Of a stretch of DNA of 64,000 bases, positions 47,594-56,584 are shown piece by piece (position 1 is the first letter of the stretch; every line of letters begins with the position of its first letter). The notes below the pieces were generated by a model. The model was not told the origin of the DNA. It saw only the letters and a program-made list of their open reading frames with translations, and did not search any database. The stretch is from Bacillota bacterium (GTDB lineage Bacteria > Bacillota > Sulfobacillia > JAJZYS01 > JAJYTV01), in contig JAJYTE010000001.1 in the NCBI GenBank assembly GCA_021793215.1, forward strand, positions 82,329 to 146,328, read 5' to 3'. The position numbers and the translations under genes were made by a program.

Positions 47594-48523
47594 ATGGCAG
47601 GAAGTGCGGGTGCCCCGCGGAGAACGCTTGCGCAAACGGTCCGACGGAGGCGACCCCCCTTGCGAAGGAGCATCCACCTCGCGGACAATCTCGACGTGCT
47701 GCAGGCACTCGGAGGCGGTTCGGTCGATCTCATTTACATCGATCCGCCGTTCAACACGGGTCGGGTTCAGCGCCACGCGCGCATCTCGACGCGGCGCGCC
47801 GCGGACGGAGACCGCACAGGCTTCCAGGGGATGCGCTACGCGACGGAGCGGCTCGGCGAGCGCAGCTTCCCGGACAGTCGAGACGACTTCCTCGGATTCC
47901 TTGCGCCGCGCCTGCGTGAGGCGCACCGGGTTCTGGCCGAAGACGGAACGCTCTACTTCCACATCGACTACCGCGAGGTGCACTACTGCAAGGTGCTGCT
48001 CGACGAGATCTTCGGCCGCCCAAGCTTCCTCAACGAGGTGATCTGGGCGTACGACTACGGCGCGCGGACGACGCGGCGCTGGCCACCGAAACACGACAAC
48101 ATCCTCGTCTACGTCAAGGACCCGAGACGCTACACGTTCAACGCGGACGCCGTCGACCGGATCCCCTACATGGCGCCCGGGCTCGTCGGGGAGGAGAAGG
48201 CTGCGCGCGGCAAGCTGCCGACCGACACGTGGTGGCACACGATCGTGCCGACGGCGGGTCCGGAGCGCACGGGCTACCCAACCCAGAAGCCCATTGGCAT
48301 CCTACGGCGCATCGTCCTCGCGTCGTCGGACCCCGGTGATCTCGTGCTGGACTTCTTCGCGGGAAGCGGCACGACCGGGGCGGCCTGCCTCGAGCTCGGC
48401 CGCGACTTCATCCTGGTGGACGACAGCCCGCAGGCCCTTGAGGTGATGGCGAGGCGCTTTTCGGGGGTGGAGGGAATCGAATGGTCGGGCTACGAGCCGA
48501 CGCCGGGCGACGGGCAGAGATGA
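47594..48523 (+). CDS. site-specific DNA methyltransferase (N6-adenine/N4-cytosine)
   Basis: Motif IV VDLIYIDPPFNTG and motif I DLVLDFFAGSGTTGAACLELGRDFILVD; TQKPIGILRRIV. Confidence 0.92.
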   Translation: MAGSAGAPRRTLAQTVRRRRPPLRRSIHLADNLDVLQALGGGSVDLIYIDPPFNTGRVQRHARISTRRAADGDRTGFQGMRYATERLGERSFPDSRDDFLGFLAPRLREAHRVLAEDGTLYFHIDYREVHYCKVLLDEIFGRPSFLNEVIWAYDYGARTTRRWPPKHDNILVYVKDPRRYTFNADAVDRIPYMAPGLVGEEKAARGKLPTDTWWHTIVPTAGPERTGYPTQKPIGILRRIVLASSDPGDLVLDFFAGSGTTGAACLELGRDFILVDDSPQALEVMARRFSGVEGIEWSGYEPTPGDGQR

Positions 48524-48528
48524 AAAGG

Positions 48529-48560
48529 CTGCGGTCCGTCCGCATTCGGACGGACCGCAG
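48529..48560. terminator. bidirectional terminator hairpin
   Basis: CTGCGGTCCGTCCG-CATT-CGGACGGACCGCAG, 14-bp stem. Confidence 0.7.
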
Positions 48561-48571
48561 CGCAGTCTCGC

Positions 48572-49828
48572 TCAGGCCTTTCGCACCTTCCAGACCAGGA
48601 TGGACCCCAGGATGAACAGGACGAACGTTACCCCGAACATCAGGCGGTAGCCCGCGCTCGCGCCGAAGCTCGGGATCACCAGCGCCGCCATCGCGAGGCC
48701 CAGCGAGGCCGAGAGGCTCTGCGGCAGCGTCGTGGAGAGGCCCCAGATGCCCATGTCCTTCGCCGCGGTCTTGCCCGGGAGCGTGTCCACGACGAGCGCC
48801 AGGTCCGTGGACTTGTAGGCGCCGTAGCCGATCCCGAAGAGGGCGGCGGCGACGAAGATCCCGGTCAGAGAGTTCAGGAAGACGAAGAGCAGTGAGCATG
48901 CCCCCATCAGGACGCCGGCAGCCGAGACAAGGATCTTGCGCTTCTTGATGCGGTCGGAGATGCTCCCGCCGATCACGGCGGCGAGAAGCGCCGTCACGGT
49001 GAGCACGGCGAGGATCAGCAGGATGTCCTGTGACGGGTTTCGGATGTGCAGGACGAACTGCAGGTAGTAGCTCAGGAAGTACTCGAGGACGTACAGGCCC
49101 ATCATCACGAGGAAGCGCGTGATGAAGACCCACCAGAAGTCCCGGTACTCGGGGCCTCCGATCAGGAAGGCGCGGAAGAACTCGCCTAGACGGAACGGCG
49201 TGCGCTCCATCGCCGCCGGCTCGCGTACGAAGAGAACTGTGACCGCAACGCCGAGGACGAGCAGTGCGGCGGCCGCGTACCAGTATCCCATCGCGGCGAG
49301 CAGCGTCGCGAGTCCGGCCCCGACCAGCACCGCCGCGTTGTCAAAGAGGCCCATGAAGCCCGAGGCCGTGCCGCGCTGCTCGGGAGGAACGAGGTCGGGG
49401 ATGAGGCCGGAGTAGGCGGAGCCGGCGACGTTGTTGAACAGTTGCACGCCGATGAATCCAATCAGGAAGGTCCCGAAGCTGCTCGCGAACCCCATCATGA
49501 GGAAGAAGAAAACGTTTCCGATCAGGCCGATGATCATGAGGGGCCTGCGGCGGCCCATGCGCGAGCGCCAGTGGTCCGAGACGGCGCCAAAGATCGGGGC
49601 GGCGAGGACTGCCATGAAGTCGCCGACCAGCTGCAGGATCGAGAGGTGGCTCGTGGCCGCTCCCGACCCGACGAGCTGCAGGACCTTCGCCGGCATGACG
49701 ATGATGAGGAGCCCTGTCCAGAGGACGTTGTTCGGGAACCAGTAGAAGGTCAGCGCGAGCTGATTCCAGACGCTGAGCCGGCGTTTGCCCGGCCAACCAA
49801 GGTAGGGACTGTCGGTCGAGATCAACAT
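48572..49828 (-). CDS. MFS transporter (paralogue of 20777-22099)
   Basis: SPYLGWPGKRRLSVWNQLALTFYWFPNNVLWTGLLIIVMP...; MGRRRPLMIIGL. Confidence 0.87.
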   Translation of the reverse strand: MLISTDSPYLGWPGKRRLSVWNQLALTFYWFPNNVLWTGLLIIVMPAKVLQLVGSGAATSHLSILQLVGDFMAVLAAPIFGAVSDHWRSRMGRRRPLMIIGLIGNVFFFLMMGFASSFGTFLIGFIGVQLFNNVAGSAYSGLIPDLVPPEQRGTASGFMGLFDNAAVLVGAGLATLLAAMGYWYAAAALLVLGVAVTVLFVREPAAMERTPFRLGEFFRAFLIGGPEYRDFWWVFITRFLVMMGLYVLEYFLSYYLQFVLHIRNPSQDILLILAVLTVTALLAAVIGGSISDRIKKRKILVSAAGVLMGACSLLFVFLNSLTGIFVAAALFGIGYGAYKSTDLALVVDTLPGKTAAKDMGIWGLSTTLPQSLSASLGLAMAALVIPSFGASAGYRLMFGVTFVLFILGSILVWKVRKA

Positions 49829-49907
49829 CTTCCCCCCTGTCCATCCTGGCAAGGGGAATTGGCCCCGCGTACGTCAATACCTGCTTTGGCCCGAGTCGCC
49901 GCGCGCC

Positions 49908-51374
49908 CTAGTTTCCCTGCTCCACTGCACCTTGCGGCGGGATGTCCCGCCAGATCGGATGGCCTTCCGCGTAGCGCTCCTCGAGGCTCTCTCGGGGCAG
50001 TGCGCCCCGCGCGAACTCCACGAGGTCGACGACGTAGGCACGGGCCGATGCGATCGCGCCAGCGCCGGCCGGTTCGACGGCGACCTTTGCGCCGTCGAGG
50101 TCTCCGAGGCGCACGAGCGCGAGGGCCTTCGCGAGGAAGTGGTCGGGGGGCAGGTCGGGCCGAGTCGCCTCCCCGGCGGAGAACGCCTGGACCGCGAGGG
50201 CGTAGCGCCGCGACCGGAAGAGTGCCGCACCGATTTCGAGTGGGTCAGGCGGTGCCTGCGACAACAGTTCGGAGACTTCGGCACCTGAGGCCAGTTGGCA
50301 CTCGACGAGTTCCTGCACCGCTGGCATCCAGCCCGGCGCGCCGAACACGGCCGAGCGCAGCAGCGGGAGCGCCTCGCTGCTTCGGCCGAGGCGTCGCAGG
50401 AGGGATCCGAGCGCCGTCGCAGCCGCGGGTCCGCCGAGCAGCGGGTCGACCCCGTCATGCGGGGGAGTCTTCGCGGGCCCTAGGCGAAGGCAGCGGCGAA
50501 ACGCAGTCTCGGCGCCCACGACGTCACCCCCCGCCTCCAGGGAGACACCGCGTAGGAAGTGAAGGTCCGTGTAGTTGGGGAAGGCCGTGAGCCCCTCCTC
50601 AAGGACTTCAAGCGCCTCCTCGTACTGCGCGAGCTTGTAGAGGTTCTGCGCCTCAACCTTGTAGAGACGGCTCTGCCACGGCTGAGGCCCGCCCGTGATG
50701 GCGCGGGCGCGCCGAAACTCAGCGACACCACCTGCCAGGTCGCCCGTGGCAGTGTACTCCACACCGAGGTTGAAAGCGGCGAACGGGTCGACGGCACGCT
50801 CGGAGACTTCCGCCTTCGCGAGTTCGAGGTTTCGTTCGCGCTTTCGCTTTCGCTCGATGATGCCCGGCGTGTAGCCAAGGTGGCGGAGGGCAAAGGGTGC
50901 CGTGTCGATCCGTGCGCCCTGGCCGACCGCCAGGAGACTTGGGAGCACCTGTTCGTGGAGGCGCCGCTCGAACCGCACGCCCGGCAAGCGGCGGAACAGG
51001 CGCAGTGTGCTGTGCAGGTCGACGCGTCCGTCGCCGACCTCATTGCGGATCGGCACCTCGAACCCGATGGCGGATGTTCCCTTGAGCAGGCGCCGAAGAT
51101 GCCCAGGATTGCCCTCGAACCGCTCGTCGGCATCCATCACAAGGATCCATCGCCCGCGCGCGGCATTCACTCCGATGTTGCGCGCTGCGGAGAAGTCGCC
51201 CTGCCAGGCCGCATGCAGAACGCGTGCGCCGAATTCCTGGGCAATCGCCGCACTGCGATCGCCGGAGCCGGTGTCCACGACGACGATCTCGTCGACGGCA
51301 TCCCGCACCGAAGCGAGGCAGCCGGGCAACTGTTCCTCCTCGTCCCGAACGATCATGGAAAGCGTTAGTAGCAT
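49908..51374 (-). CDS. family 2 glycosyltransferase with C-terminal TPR-like repeats
   Basis: LTLSMIVRDEEEQLPGCLASVRDAVDEIVVVDTGSGDRS...ILVMDADERF; helical repeat region. Confidence 0.9.
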   Translation of the reverse strand: MLLTLSMIVRDEEEQLPGCLASVRDAVDEIVVVDTGSGDRSAAIAQEFGARVLHAAWQGDFSAARNIGVNAARGRWILVMDADERFEGNPGHLRRLLKGTSAIGFEVPIRNEVGDGRVDLHSTLRLFRRLPGVRFERRLHEQVLPSLLAVGQGARIDTAPFALRHLGYTPGIIERKRKRERNLELAKAEVSERAVDPFAAFNLGVEYTATGDLAGGVAEFRRARAITGGPQPWQSRLYKVEAQNLYKLAQYEEALEVLEEGLTAFPNYTDLHFLRGVSLEAGGDVVGAETAFRRCLRLGPAKTPPHDGVDPLLGGPAAATALGSLLRRLGRSSEALPLLRSAVFGAPGWMPAVQELVECQLASGAEVSELLSQAPPDPLEIGAALFRSRRYALAVQAFSAGEATRPDLPPDHFLAKALALVRLGDLDGAKVAVEPAGAGAIASARAYVVDLVEFARGALPRESLEERYAEGHPIWRDIPPQGAVEQGN

Positions 51375-51430
51375 GAGAGATGGCCTCCCGCCCATCGCTA
51401 TGCGACGAGGGGAGGCCGGCGTGAGCCTAA

Positions 51431-52393
51431 TTAGTAGCTGGGGCCCGTGAAGAACTCGTCCACCAGCACGCCGTTCGTCACCGGAACGATCGCGATGCCG
51501 GTCTGGGTGAACGCGGTGTTCAGGATGTTCTCCCGGTGCAGGGGGCTCGCCATCAGCATGGCGAACGCCGTGCTGACGTTTGCGGTCTCTGCCAGATTCT
51601 CCGCCCCCATCGAGTAGGCGCGGAAGCCTGCCGCCTCCTCCTGGTCGATCGGCCAGCCGAGGCGCGGCGAGTAGTGGTCGAAGTAGTTGTACACCACGAG
51701 GTCCTTCGCCTTCGCCTGGGCGAGACCGTCCAGGACGGCGTTCTCGGTCAAGGGCTGCGCACCGTTCTGGACCCGCGCCTGGTTGATCATCGCGAGGAAC
51801 TGTGAGACGAGCGAGGCCTCGTTTGCGGGCGGATTGCCGGTAAGGCCGGACGTCGGTCCGACCACTGTGATCGGTGAGGTGGGCTGCGACGTTGGGGGTG
51901 TTCCGCTACCGGCATTCCAGTAGATGATCGGCGATGTGCCGTAGGAGCCGCCGGTCGGTGCGCCGGTCGGTGCGCCGGTCGAGCTGCTGGTCGTGCCGCC
52001 GGTCGAACTACCGGTCGAACTACCGGTCGTGCTGCCCGTCGTGCTACCGGTCGTGCCGCCAGTCGAGCCACCGGTCTTGCCGGCGGTCGAGCCAGACGGT
52101 GGCGTCGGCGGCGTGACCCACGTGATGGGGCCCGTGCCGCCGAAGTAGGTGATGCTGCCCTGCGAAGAGCCGTCGGCCGTAGTGAGCGTGTCGCCCGAGG
52201 ACTGGACTCCGGAAGACGGTGGGGTGGTCGGCGTCGTGAGCGGCGGCGGCGCGGTCGTGTAGGACTGCGTGGACGTGCCGGAATACCCGAACGTTCTGAC
52301 CGAGCCGGCCGAGTAGTAGGCGCTGGCCGGCAGCGCAGGCAAGAGGAGCCCCGTCGCGAGAACCGCTGACCCGATGAGTCGTAGCCGAAGCAA
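51431..52393 (-). CDS. secreted CAP/SCP-domain protein (YkwD-like) with Ser/Thr/Gly linker
   Basis: Signal peptide; low-complexity linker; LVSQFLAMINQARVQNGAQPLTENAVLDGLAQAKAKDLVVYNYFDHYSP...GAENLA...HRENILNTAFTQTGIAIV. Confidence 0.9.
   Translation of the reverse strand: MLRLRLIGSAVLATGLLLPALPASAYYSAGSVRTFGYSGTSTQSYTTAPPPLTTPTTPPSSGVQSSGDTLTTADGSSQGSITYFGGTGPITWVTPPTPPSGSTAGKTGGSTGGTTGSTTGSTTGSSTGSSTGGTTSSSTGAPTGAPTGGSYGTSPIIYWNAGSGTPPTSQPTSPITVVGPTSGLTGNPPANEASLVSQFLAMINQARVQNGAQPLTENAVLDGLAQAKAKDLVVYNYFDHYSPRLGWPIDQEEAAGFRAYSMGAENLAETANVSTAFAMLMASPLHRENILNTAFTQTGIAIVPVTNGVLVDEFFTGPSY
51950..52090 (-). repeat. degenerate tandem repeats in linker coding region
   Basis: Reiterated CCGGTCG(T/A)GCTxxx 12/15-bp units encoding STGGTTGSTTGSTTGSSTGS. 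Confidence 0.75.
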
Positions 52394-52489
52394 TGCCCCA
52401 CCTCCGTACAACGGCTAGCGTATCGGCCGGCCGAGGGGGGGCGCAAACCGGGAAACCGCCTTGTAGCGGCATTGTGAGGACATCGCGCA

Positions 52490-53347
52490 TCAGGCGCGAT
52501 GCGCGAGCCGCGAAACCGCCAACTTGTTGCTTCTTGGGAGCGGCTCCTTGTCAAATGCCGGATACGCTGGCTCCAGCGCAGCAGGAGTGCCGTAGATGCG
52601 CGTCATCAGGCAGTCTCCGGAAAGTTGTGGTCCAACCTGGAAGGACCATCGCCCCTCCCACCGAGCCCAAGTGCCTGTGCCGCACAGGGTGACGGGACCG
52701 TCCTTCTCGCTGCGCAAGCCGAGAGGAAGCGCGGGGTCGGTGAGGAGCAGAGGGAACGACGCGACGCGCAGGGCGTCCCCATCGTGAACAACGCTCCAGA
52801 GGTGCACTCGGGTTGCACCCAGGTGGGGAGCCTCCCTCACGGCGAGCAGCGGTCGGACCCCCTCGAGCGCTGCGGTGTCACTCGCTGCGGCGTGCAGGAG
52901 TTCTGTCGCCTTGATTTGACCCTCGTCTTCGTCCCATGTGATCAGCCACGCGCCGTCATCGAAGAGAACTACGCTGAGATGCGGCGTGCCGTCCCGACCG
53001 CCCAAAGACGCGAGGCCGAGCGGATGCGACGGCAGGGCGACGCTCGTCGCCGCCCGTGCGCTCTGCAAGAGGAGGCGCTGTCCATCCTGGACGGCGGATA
53101 GGAGTCCGGGATCCGCACAGAAGGCATCGATCCCCTCCCACACCCGCTGTCTGCGGCGCGGAGCGATCTGATACAGGCAGGCGTCTGCGCCCAGTGCGAG
53201 CAGTTCTTCCCCAGGACCGACGCCCAGCGAAAGGGCGGGCAGGTCGGACCGCTCGACGCGACTTCCTCCTGTGCTCAACCGGATCCCATCCACGTCCAGG
53301 GCGGCGCGCAGATGGCGACGCGGCAGAAAAACTTGGCGCACCGCCAA
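52490..53347 (-). CDS. hypothetical protein
   Basis: Long ORF with high-GC codon bias; no recognised motif. Confidence 0.6.
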   Translation of the reverse strand: MAVRQVFLPRRHLRAALDVDGIRLSTGGSRVERSDLPALSLGVGPGEELLALGADACLYQIAPRRRQRVWEGIDAFCADPGLLSAVQDGQRLLLQSARAATSVALPSHPLGLASLGGRDGTPHLSVVLFDDGAWLITWDEDEGQIKATELLHAAASDTAALEGVRPLLAVREAPHLGATRVHLWSVVHDGDALRVASFPLLLTDPALPLGLRSEKDGPVTLCGTGTWARWEGRWSFQVGPQLSGDCLMTRIYGTPAALEPAYPAFDKEPLPRSNKLAVSRLAHRA

Positions 53348-53417
53348 TGGTCAATCACCCTCCGCGAACGGTTGACATAGTAAAGATTGATTCCTTATCC
53401 GTGAGGAGGAAAGTGGA

Positions 53418-54020
53418 ATGCGAGTGACCCCGGGCCCGTGTACACCAGGGGAGTGCCCCCCCTACGGCGAGATCGACTGCATCCGCGTTGACAAGGTCTA
53501 TGACTACTGCTTCGAAGCCGATACCATCCAGCCTCAGGTCTGCGTGACCATTGAGGGTTGCCCTGGCACGCTCACCAGCGCCACTTGCACCGTCTCGACG
53601 GTCAGCTGCACGTGGCTGATGAACTCACCGAGCGCCACCGCAGGCTTCGCGATCTCCACCTTCCTGATCAGCGGCACCGTCGACTTCACCGTGGCGTGCA
53701 CCACGCCCGGGACCACGGTCATGCGTACGGACACCGCGACGTTCAGCATGACGAAGTCGATCCTTCTCTGCGCCCCTGACGGAACGACGCAATCCTGCGA
53801 AGTGCTGAGCGCCGTCTGCACCCCGCCGATCGCGCTCCCCACCAAGGTCAACACCTTCAACGTCTGCACCACGGTCGGCGTCTGCACGACGTTTGAGTCC
53901 ATCGCGAACGTGAAGATCATGGTGCCGTCGTACGGATTCTGCGTGCCGGCCCCCTGCGAAGTCAGCCCCCTGATCCTCCCCTGCCCGCCCTCGAGCCTGT
54001 TCCCGCCGCAATGCACGTAA
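53418..54020 (+). CDS. Cys-rich structural-type protein (possible spore-surface protein)
   Basis: 18 Cys in 200 aa; IDCIRVDKVYDYCFEADTIQPQVCVTIEGC; GAGGAAAGTGGA RBS region. Confidence 0.7.
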   Translation: MRVTPGPCTPGECPPYGEIDCIRVDKVYDYCFEADTIQPQVCVTIEGCPGTLTSATCTVSTVSCTWLMNSPSATAGFAISTFLISGTVDFTVACTTPGTTVMRTDTATFSMTKSILLCAPDGTTQSCEVLSAVCTPPIALPTKVNTFNVCTTVGVCTTFESIANVKIMVPSYGFCVPAPCEVSPLILPCPPSSLFPPQCT

Positions 54021-54033
54021 TCGCAGCAGCGAG

Positions 54034-54066
54034 AACGGAGCCCGGCACTACGCCGGGCTCCGTTCC
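54034..54066. terminator. bidirectional terminator hairpin
   Basis: GAACGGAGCCCGGC-ACTAC-GCCGGGCTCCGTTC, 14-bp stem. Confidence 0.7.
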
Positions 54067-54102
54067 ATTCCGCTACCGACCGGCAGCTGCGACCTTCTTC
54101 AT

Positions 54103-54708
54103 TCAGGGGAAGGTGTTGTACGTGGAGGTCGGTGCCGGCCAATTCTGCAGCGCGCGGGACGCTGGCGGGGGAGAGGCGTTGCCACGTTGGAAAGCTCCGG
54201 GAACCTCGATCCGAGGCGGCCCGCTGGGCGGCAGGGGCGCGTTGCCGATGGCCTGCGCGATGCGGCGGAACTCGGTTCCTTGCCTGAACTGCGGCGACAG
54301 CATCCGGCGCGCGTACTCATCCGGCATCCGGATGGCGGTGAAGTAGGTCGGGGAGGGCCGGGGCGGCCGCGTCGGGGCGCTGGGCGTCACGAACCGTTCC
54401 TCCTCCATCACCGCTGGGGGCGCATCTACCATGGGCAGGGCTTCTTCAACAGGCTCCTCCGTCTCGGCCGCCAACGGCGCGGCAGCTTCGGGAACGGGCG
54501 GCGTGGTCTCCGACTCTTCCAGTGCCGGCACCTGCAGCAGCAGCGTGTCGTCCGACGCGGGCGCTTCGTCCACCGGCGGTGCGGGCAACGGGACTTCCGG
54601 CTCCTGCGGGGGAGCGACTTCCACTGCGAGTGCCGCCGCCGGTTGCCCGCCGTCGCCCTCCATCCGTTCCAGCAGCCGCCGCAGCGCTGCGGTCAGCCAT
54701 GGGCGCAT
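54103..54708 (-). CDS. hypothetical Pro/Glu/Ala-rich low-complexity protein
   Basis: Acidic, proline-rich central region; conserved-looking C-terminal QFRQGTEFRRIAQAIGNAPLP. Confidence 0.55.
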   Translation of the reverse strand: MRPWLTAALRRLLERMEGDGGQPAAALAVEVAPPQEPEVPLPAPPVDEAPASDDTLLLQVPALEESETTPPVPEAAAPLAAETEEPVEEALPMVDAPPAVMEEERFVTPSAPTRPPRPSPTYFTAIRMPDEYARRMLSPQFRQGTEFRRIAQAIGNAPLPPSGPPRIEVPGAFQRGNASPPPASRALQNWPAPTSTYNTFP

Positions 54709-54834
54709 TGCGATCCCTCCTAAGGGCTTGCGAAGGTCTCTCTATGCTATGTTGACCAGCCGGGGGGGTGCGGGGTTCTCGCCAGCAAACGAGCGCAGGC
54801 GGCGCTCAGCGCCGCCTGCCATGGTCGTCGCCCG

Positions 54835-55713
54835 TCAGGTGTCCAGGCGAAGGATCAGGATGTCGTCGAGGCGCTCGCCGCCGCAGGCGAGGTACAGGTT
54901 CACGGCCGGTGGATCATCCTGAGGCGGTGCGGTCGTATGCATATGCGCATTCGCACTGCCTTGCAGGTGCAGGTGACCGAGGGCTGTCAGCAGCAGTTGC
55001 CTGCCGATCCCCTGCCGCCGATTCTCTGGCCGCACGAGCACCCCGAAGGAGGAGAAGTCGCCGGGCGTCATCTCCGGGTTGCCGTAGCTCGTGAACCCGG
55101 TCAGGACGCCATCGGCGCTGCGCGCCGCGTAGAACCGCTCGCCGCGCGGGGACTCGAACAGGCGGGCGAAGTTGCGCCTTGCCGCTGCCTCGCCTCCCCA
55201 GCGCTCGAAGAGCCAGTCCCATGTGCCGCGGTACGCCGCCACCGCGAGGCGGGCGTACTCATCGGGGTCCGGCGCCTCCTCGAGGATGCGCACGCCGCCT
55301 TCGGTCAGATCCGGCGGGGACGCCGGCAGGTTCCACGCGATGTGGACCACGCGCCGGTAACCAACGAGCCCCAGCTCGGAGAGCGGAGCGATGAGGGCGC
55401 CTTCCGACGGCGTCGCCGCCTCCACGCTCTGGGCGCCGCGGCCCTGCGCGATGCGGATGAGCTCCGAGGCCAGCGGGCGAACCGCATGGGGGTTCCCGCA
55501 CAGGTCAGTGAGCAGCGCGTGACCGGAGAGGCTCGAGTGGCAGAGCCGGACCGCCGCCTCGATCGAGCCGCCGCGCTCGGCGAGCCAGGTCTCGGAGGAA
55601 GGATAGACGAAGAGATCTGCTTCGGTCAGCTTGCGCGGTGGATCGAGGACGACGCCGAACGCAGCGAGTGCGGCGCTGTCTGTCGGTTGCGCAGGTCGCA
55701 GGACGTATGGCAA
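54835..55713 (-). CDS. GNAT-family acetyltransferase
   Basis: C-terminal SFGVLVRPENRRQGIGRQLLLTALGHLHLQG acetyl-CoA-binding motif; TTG start after GGGAGG. Confidence 0.85.
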   Translation of the reverse strand: MPYVLRPAQPTDSAALAAFGVVLDPPRKLTEADLFVYPSSETWLAERGGSIEAAVRLCHSSLSGHALLTDLCGNPHAVRPLASELIRIAQGRGAQSVEAATPSEGALIAPLSELGLVGYRRVVHIAWNLPASPPDLTEGGVRILEEAPDPDEYARLAVAAYRGTWDWLFERWGGEAAARRNFARLFESPRGERFYAARSADGVLTGFTSYGNPEMTPGDFSSFGVLVRPENRRQGIGRQLLLTALGHLHLQGSANAHMHTTAPPQDDPPAVNLYLACGGERLDDILILRLDT

Positions 55714-55861
55714 TGCTGAACCTCCCTTCTGACGGCTTGACTGTCCATACTTCGCCACGGAGCGCGCGGGTCCTTGGAGGTGCGGGCGCAGGAGTCTCGC
55801 CGCCGCAGGAACCGCTCTCGCGCTGTCGAAGGCGATGCGTGAATGGTGTGGAGGGATTTAG

Positions 55862-56584
55862 ATGCCCGAGCTCATCCCGCGCCCTGACCTGCTTGCAGCC
55901 CGGCGCATTCTCGCAGTGCAGCCCCATCCCGACGACAACGAGATCGGCGCTGGCGCGACGCTCGCACGGCTAGCCGACCTCGGAGCGCAGATCCGCTACG
56001 TCACCGTGACAGACGGAAGGATGGGAACAGCCGACTTGAAGACGCCTCCGGACGAGCTCGCTGCGCGCCGCGACGACGAGGCGGATCGGGCGGCGGCGAC
56101 CGTCGGAGCACAGGAGAGCCGCCACCTCGGGTTCCGGGATCTCCTAGACAGCCCGCTCCAGGGACTACGCGAGCGACTGCTGCAGGAGATCGCCGAGTTT
56201 CACCCCGACTTCGTCATGACCTGCGATCCGTGGCTCCCGTACGAAGCGCACCCCGACCACCGAAACACCGGACTCGCGGTGAGCGAGGCGATCTCGTTCC
56301 TCGGTTTCCCGCACGTGCCTGGTGCGCCAAAAGTGGCGCCAGCGCAGCCAATGGTGGCCTTCTACGGCACGGCTCGGCCGAACGTGCGCATTCCGGCCGG
56401 CGAGTACTGGGAGCGCAAGTGGCAAGCGATCGGTGCCCACGAGACCCAGTTCACCGAGCAGTTCCTGCCCTTCATGCGCATGTTCTTCGAGGCGCAGAGC
56501 AGGGTGGAGGAAGGATTCTTCGAGGCCTTCAAGGTGCTGCATCCCCTCTACCTGCACTTCAACCCCGGTGCGGTGGACGCATGA
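55862..56584 (+). CDS. PIG-L / LmbE-family deacetylase
   Basis: RRILAVQPHPDDNEIGAGATLARLA; FVMTCDPWLPYEAHPDHRNTGLAV. Confidence 0.92.
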   Translation: MPELIPRPDLLAARRILAVQPHPDDNEIGAGATLARLADLGAQIRYVTVTDGRMGTADLKTPPDELAARRDDEADRAAATVGAQESRHLGFRDLLDSPLQGLRERLLQEIAEFHPDFVMTCDPWLPYEAHPDHRNTGLAVSEAISFLGFPHVPGAPKVAPAQPMVAFYGTARPNVRIPAGEYWERKWQAIGAHETQFTEQFLPFMRMFFEAQSRVEEGFFEAFKVLHPLYLHFNPGAVDA

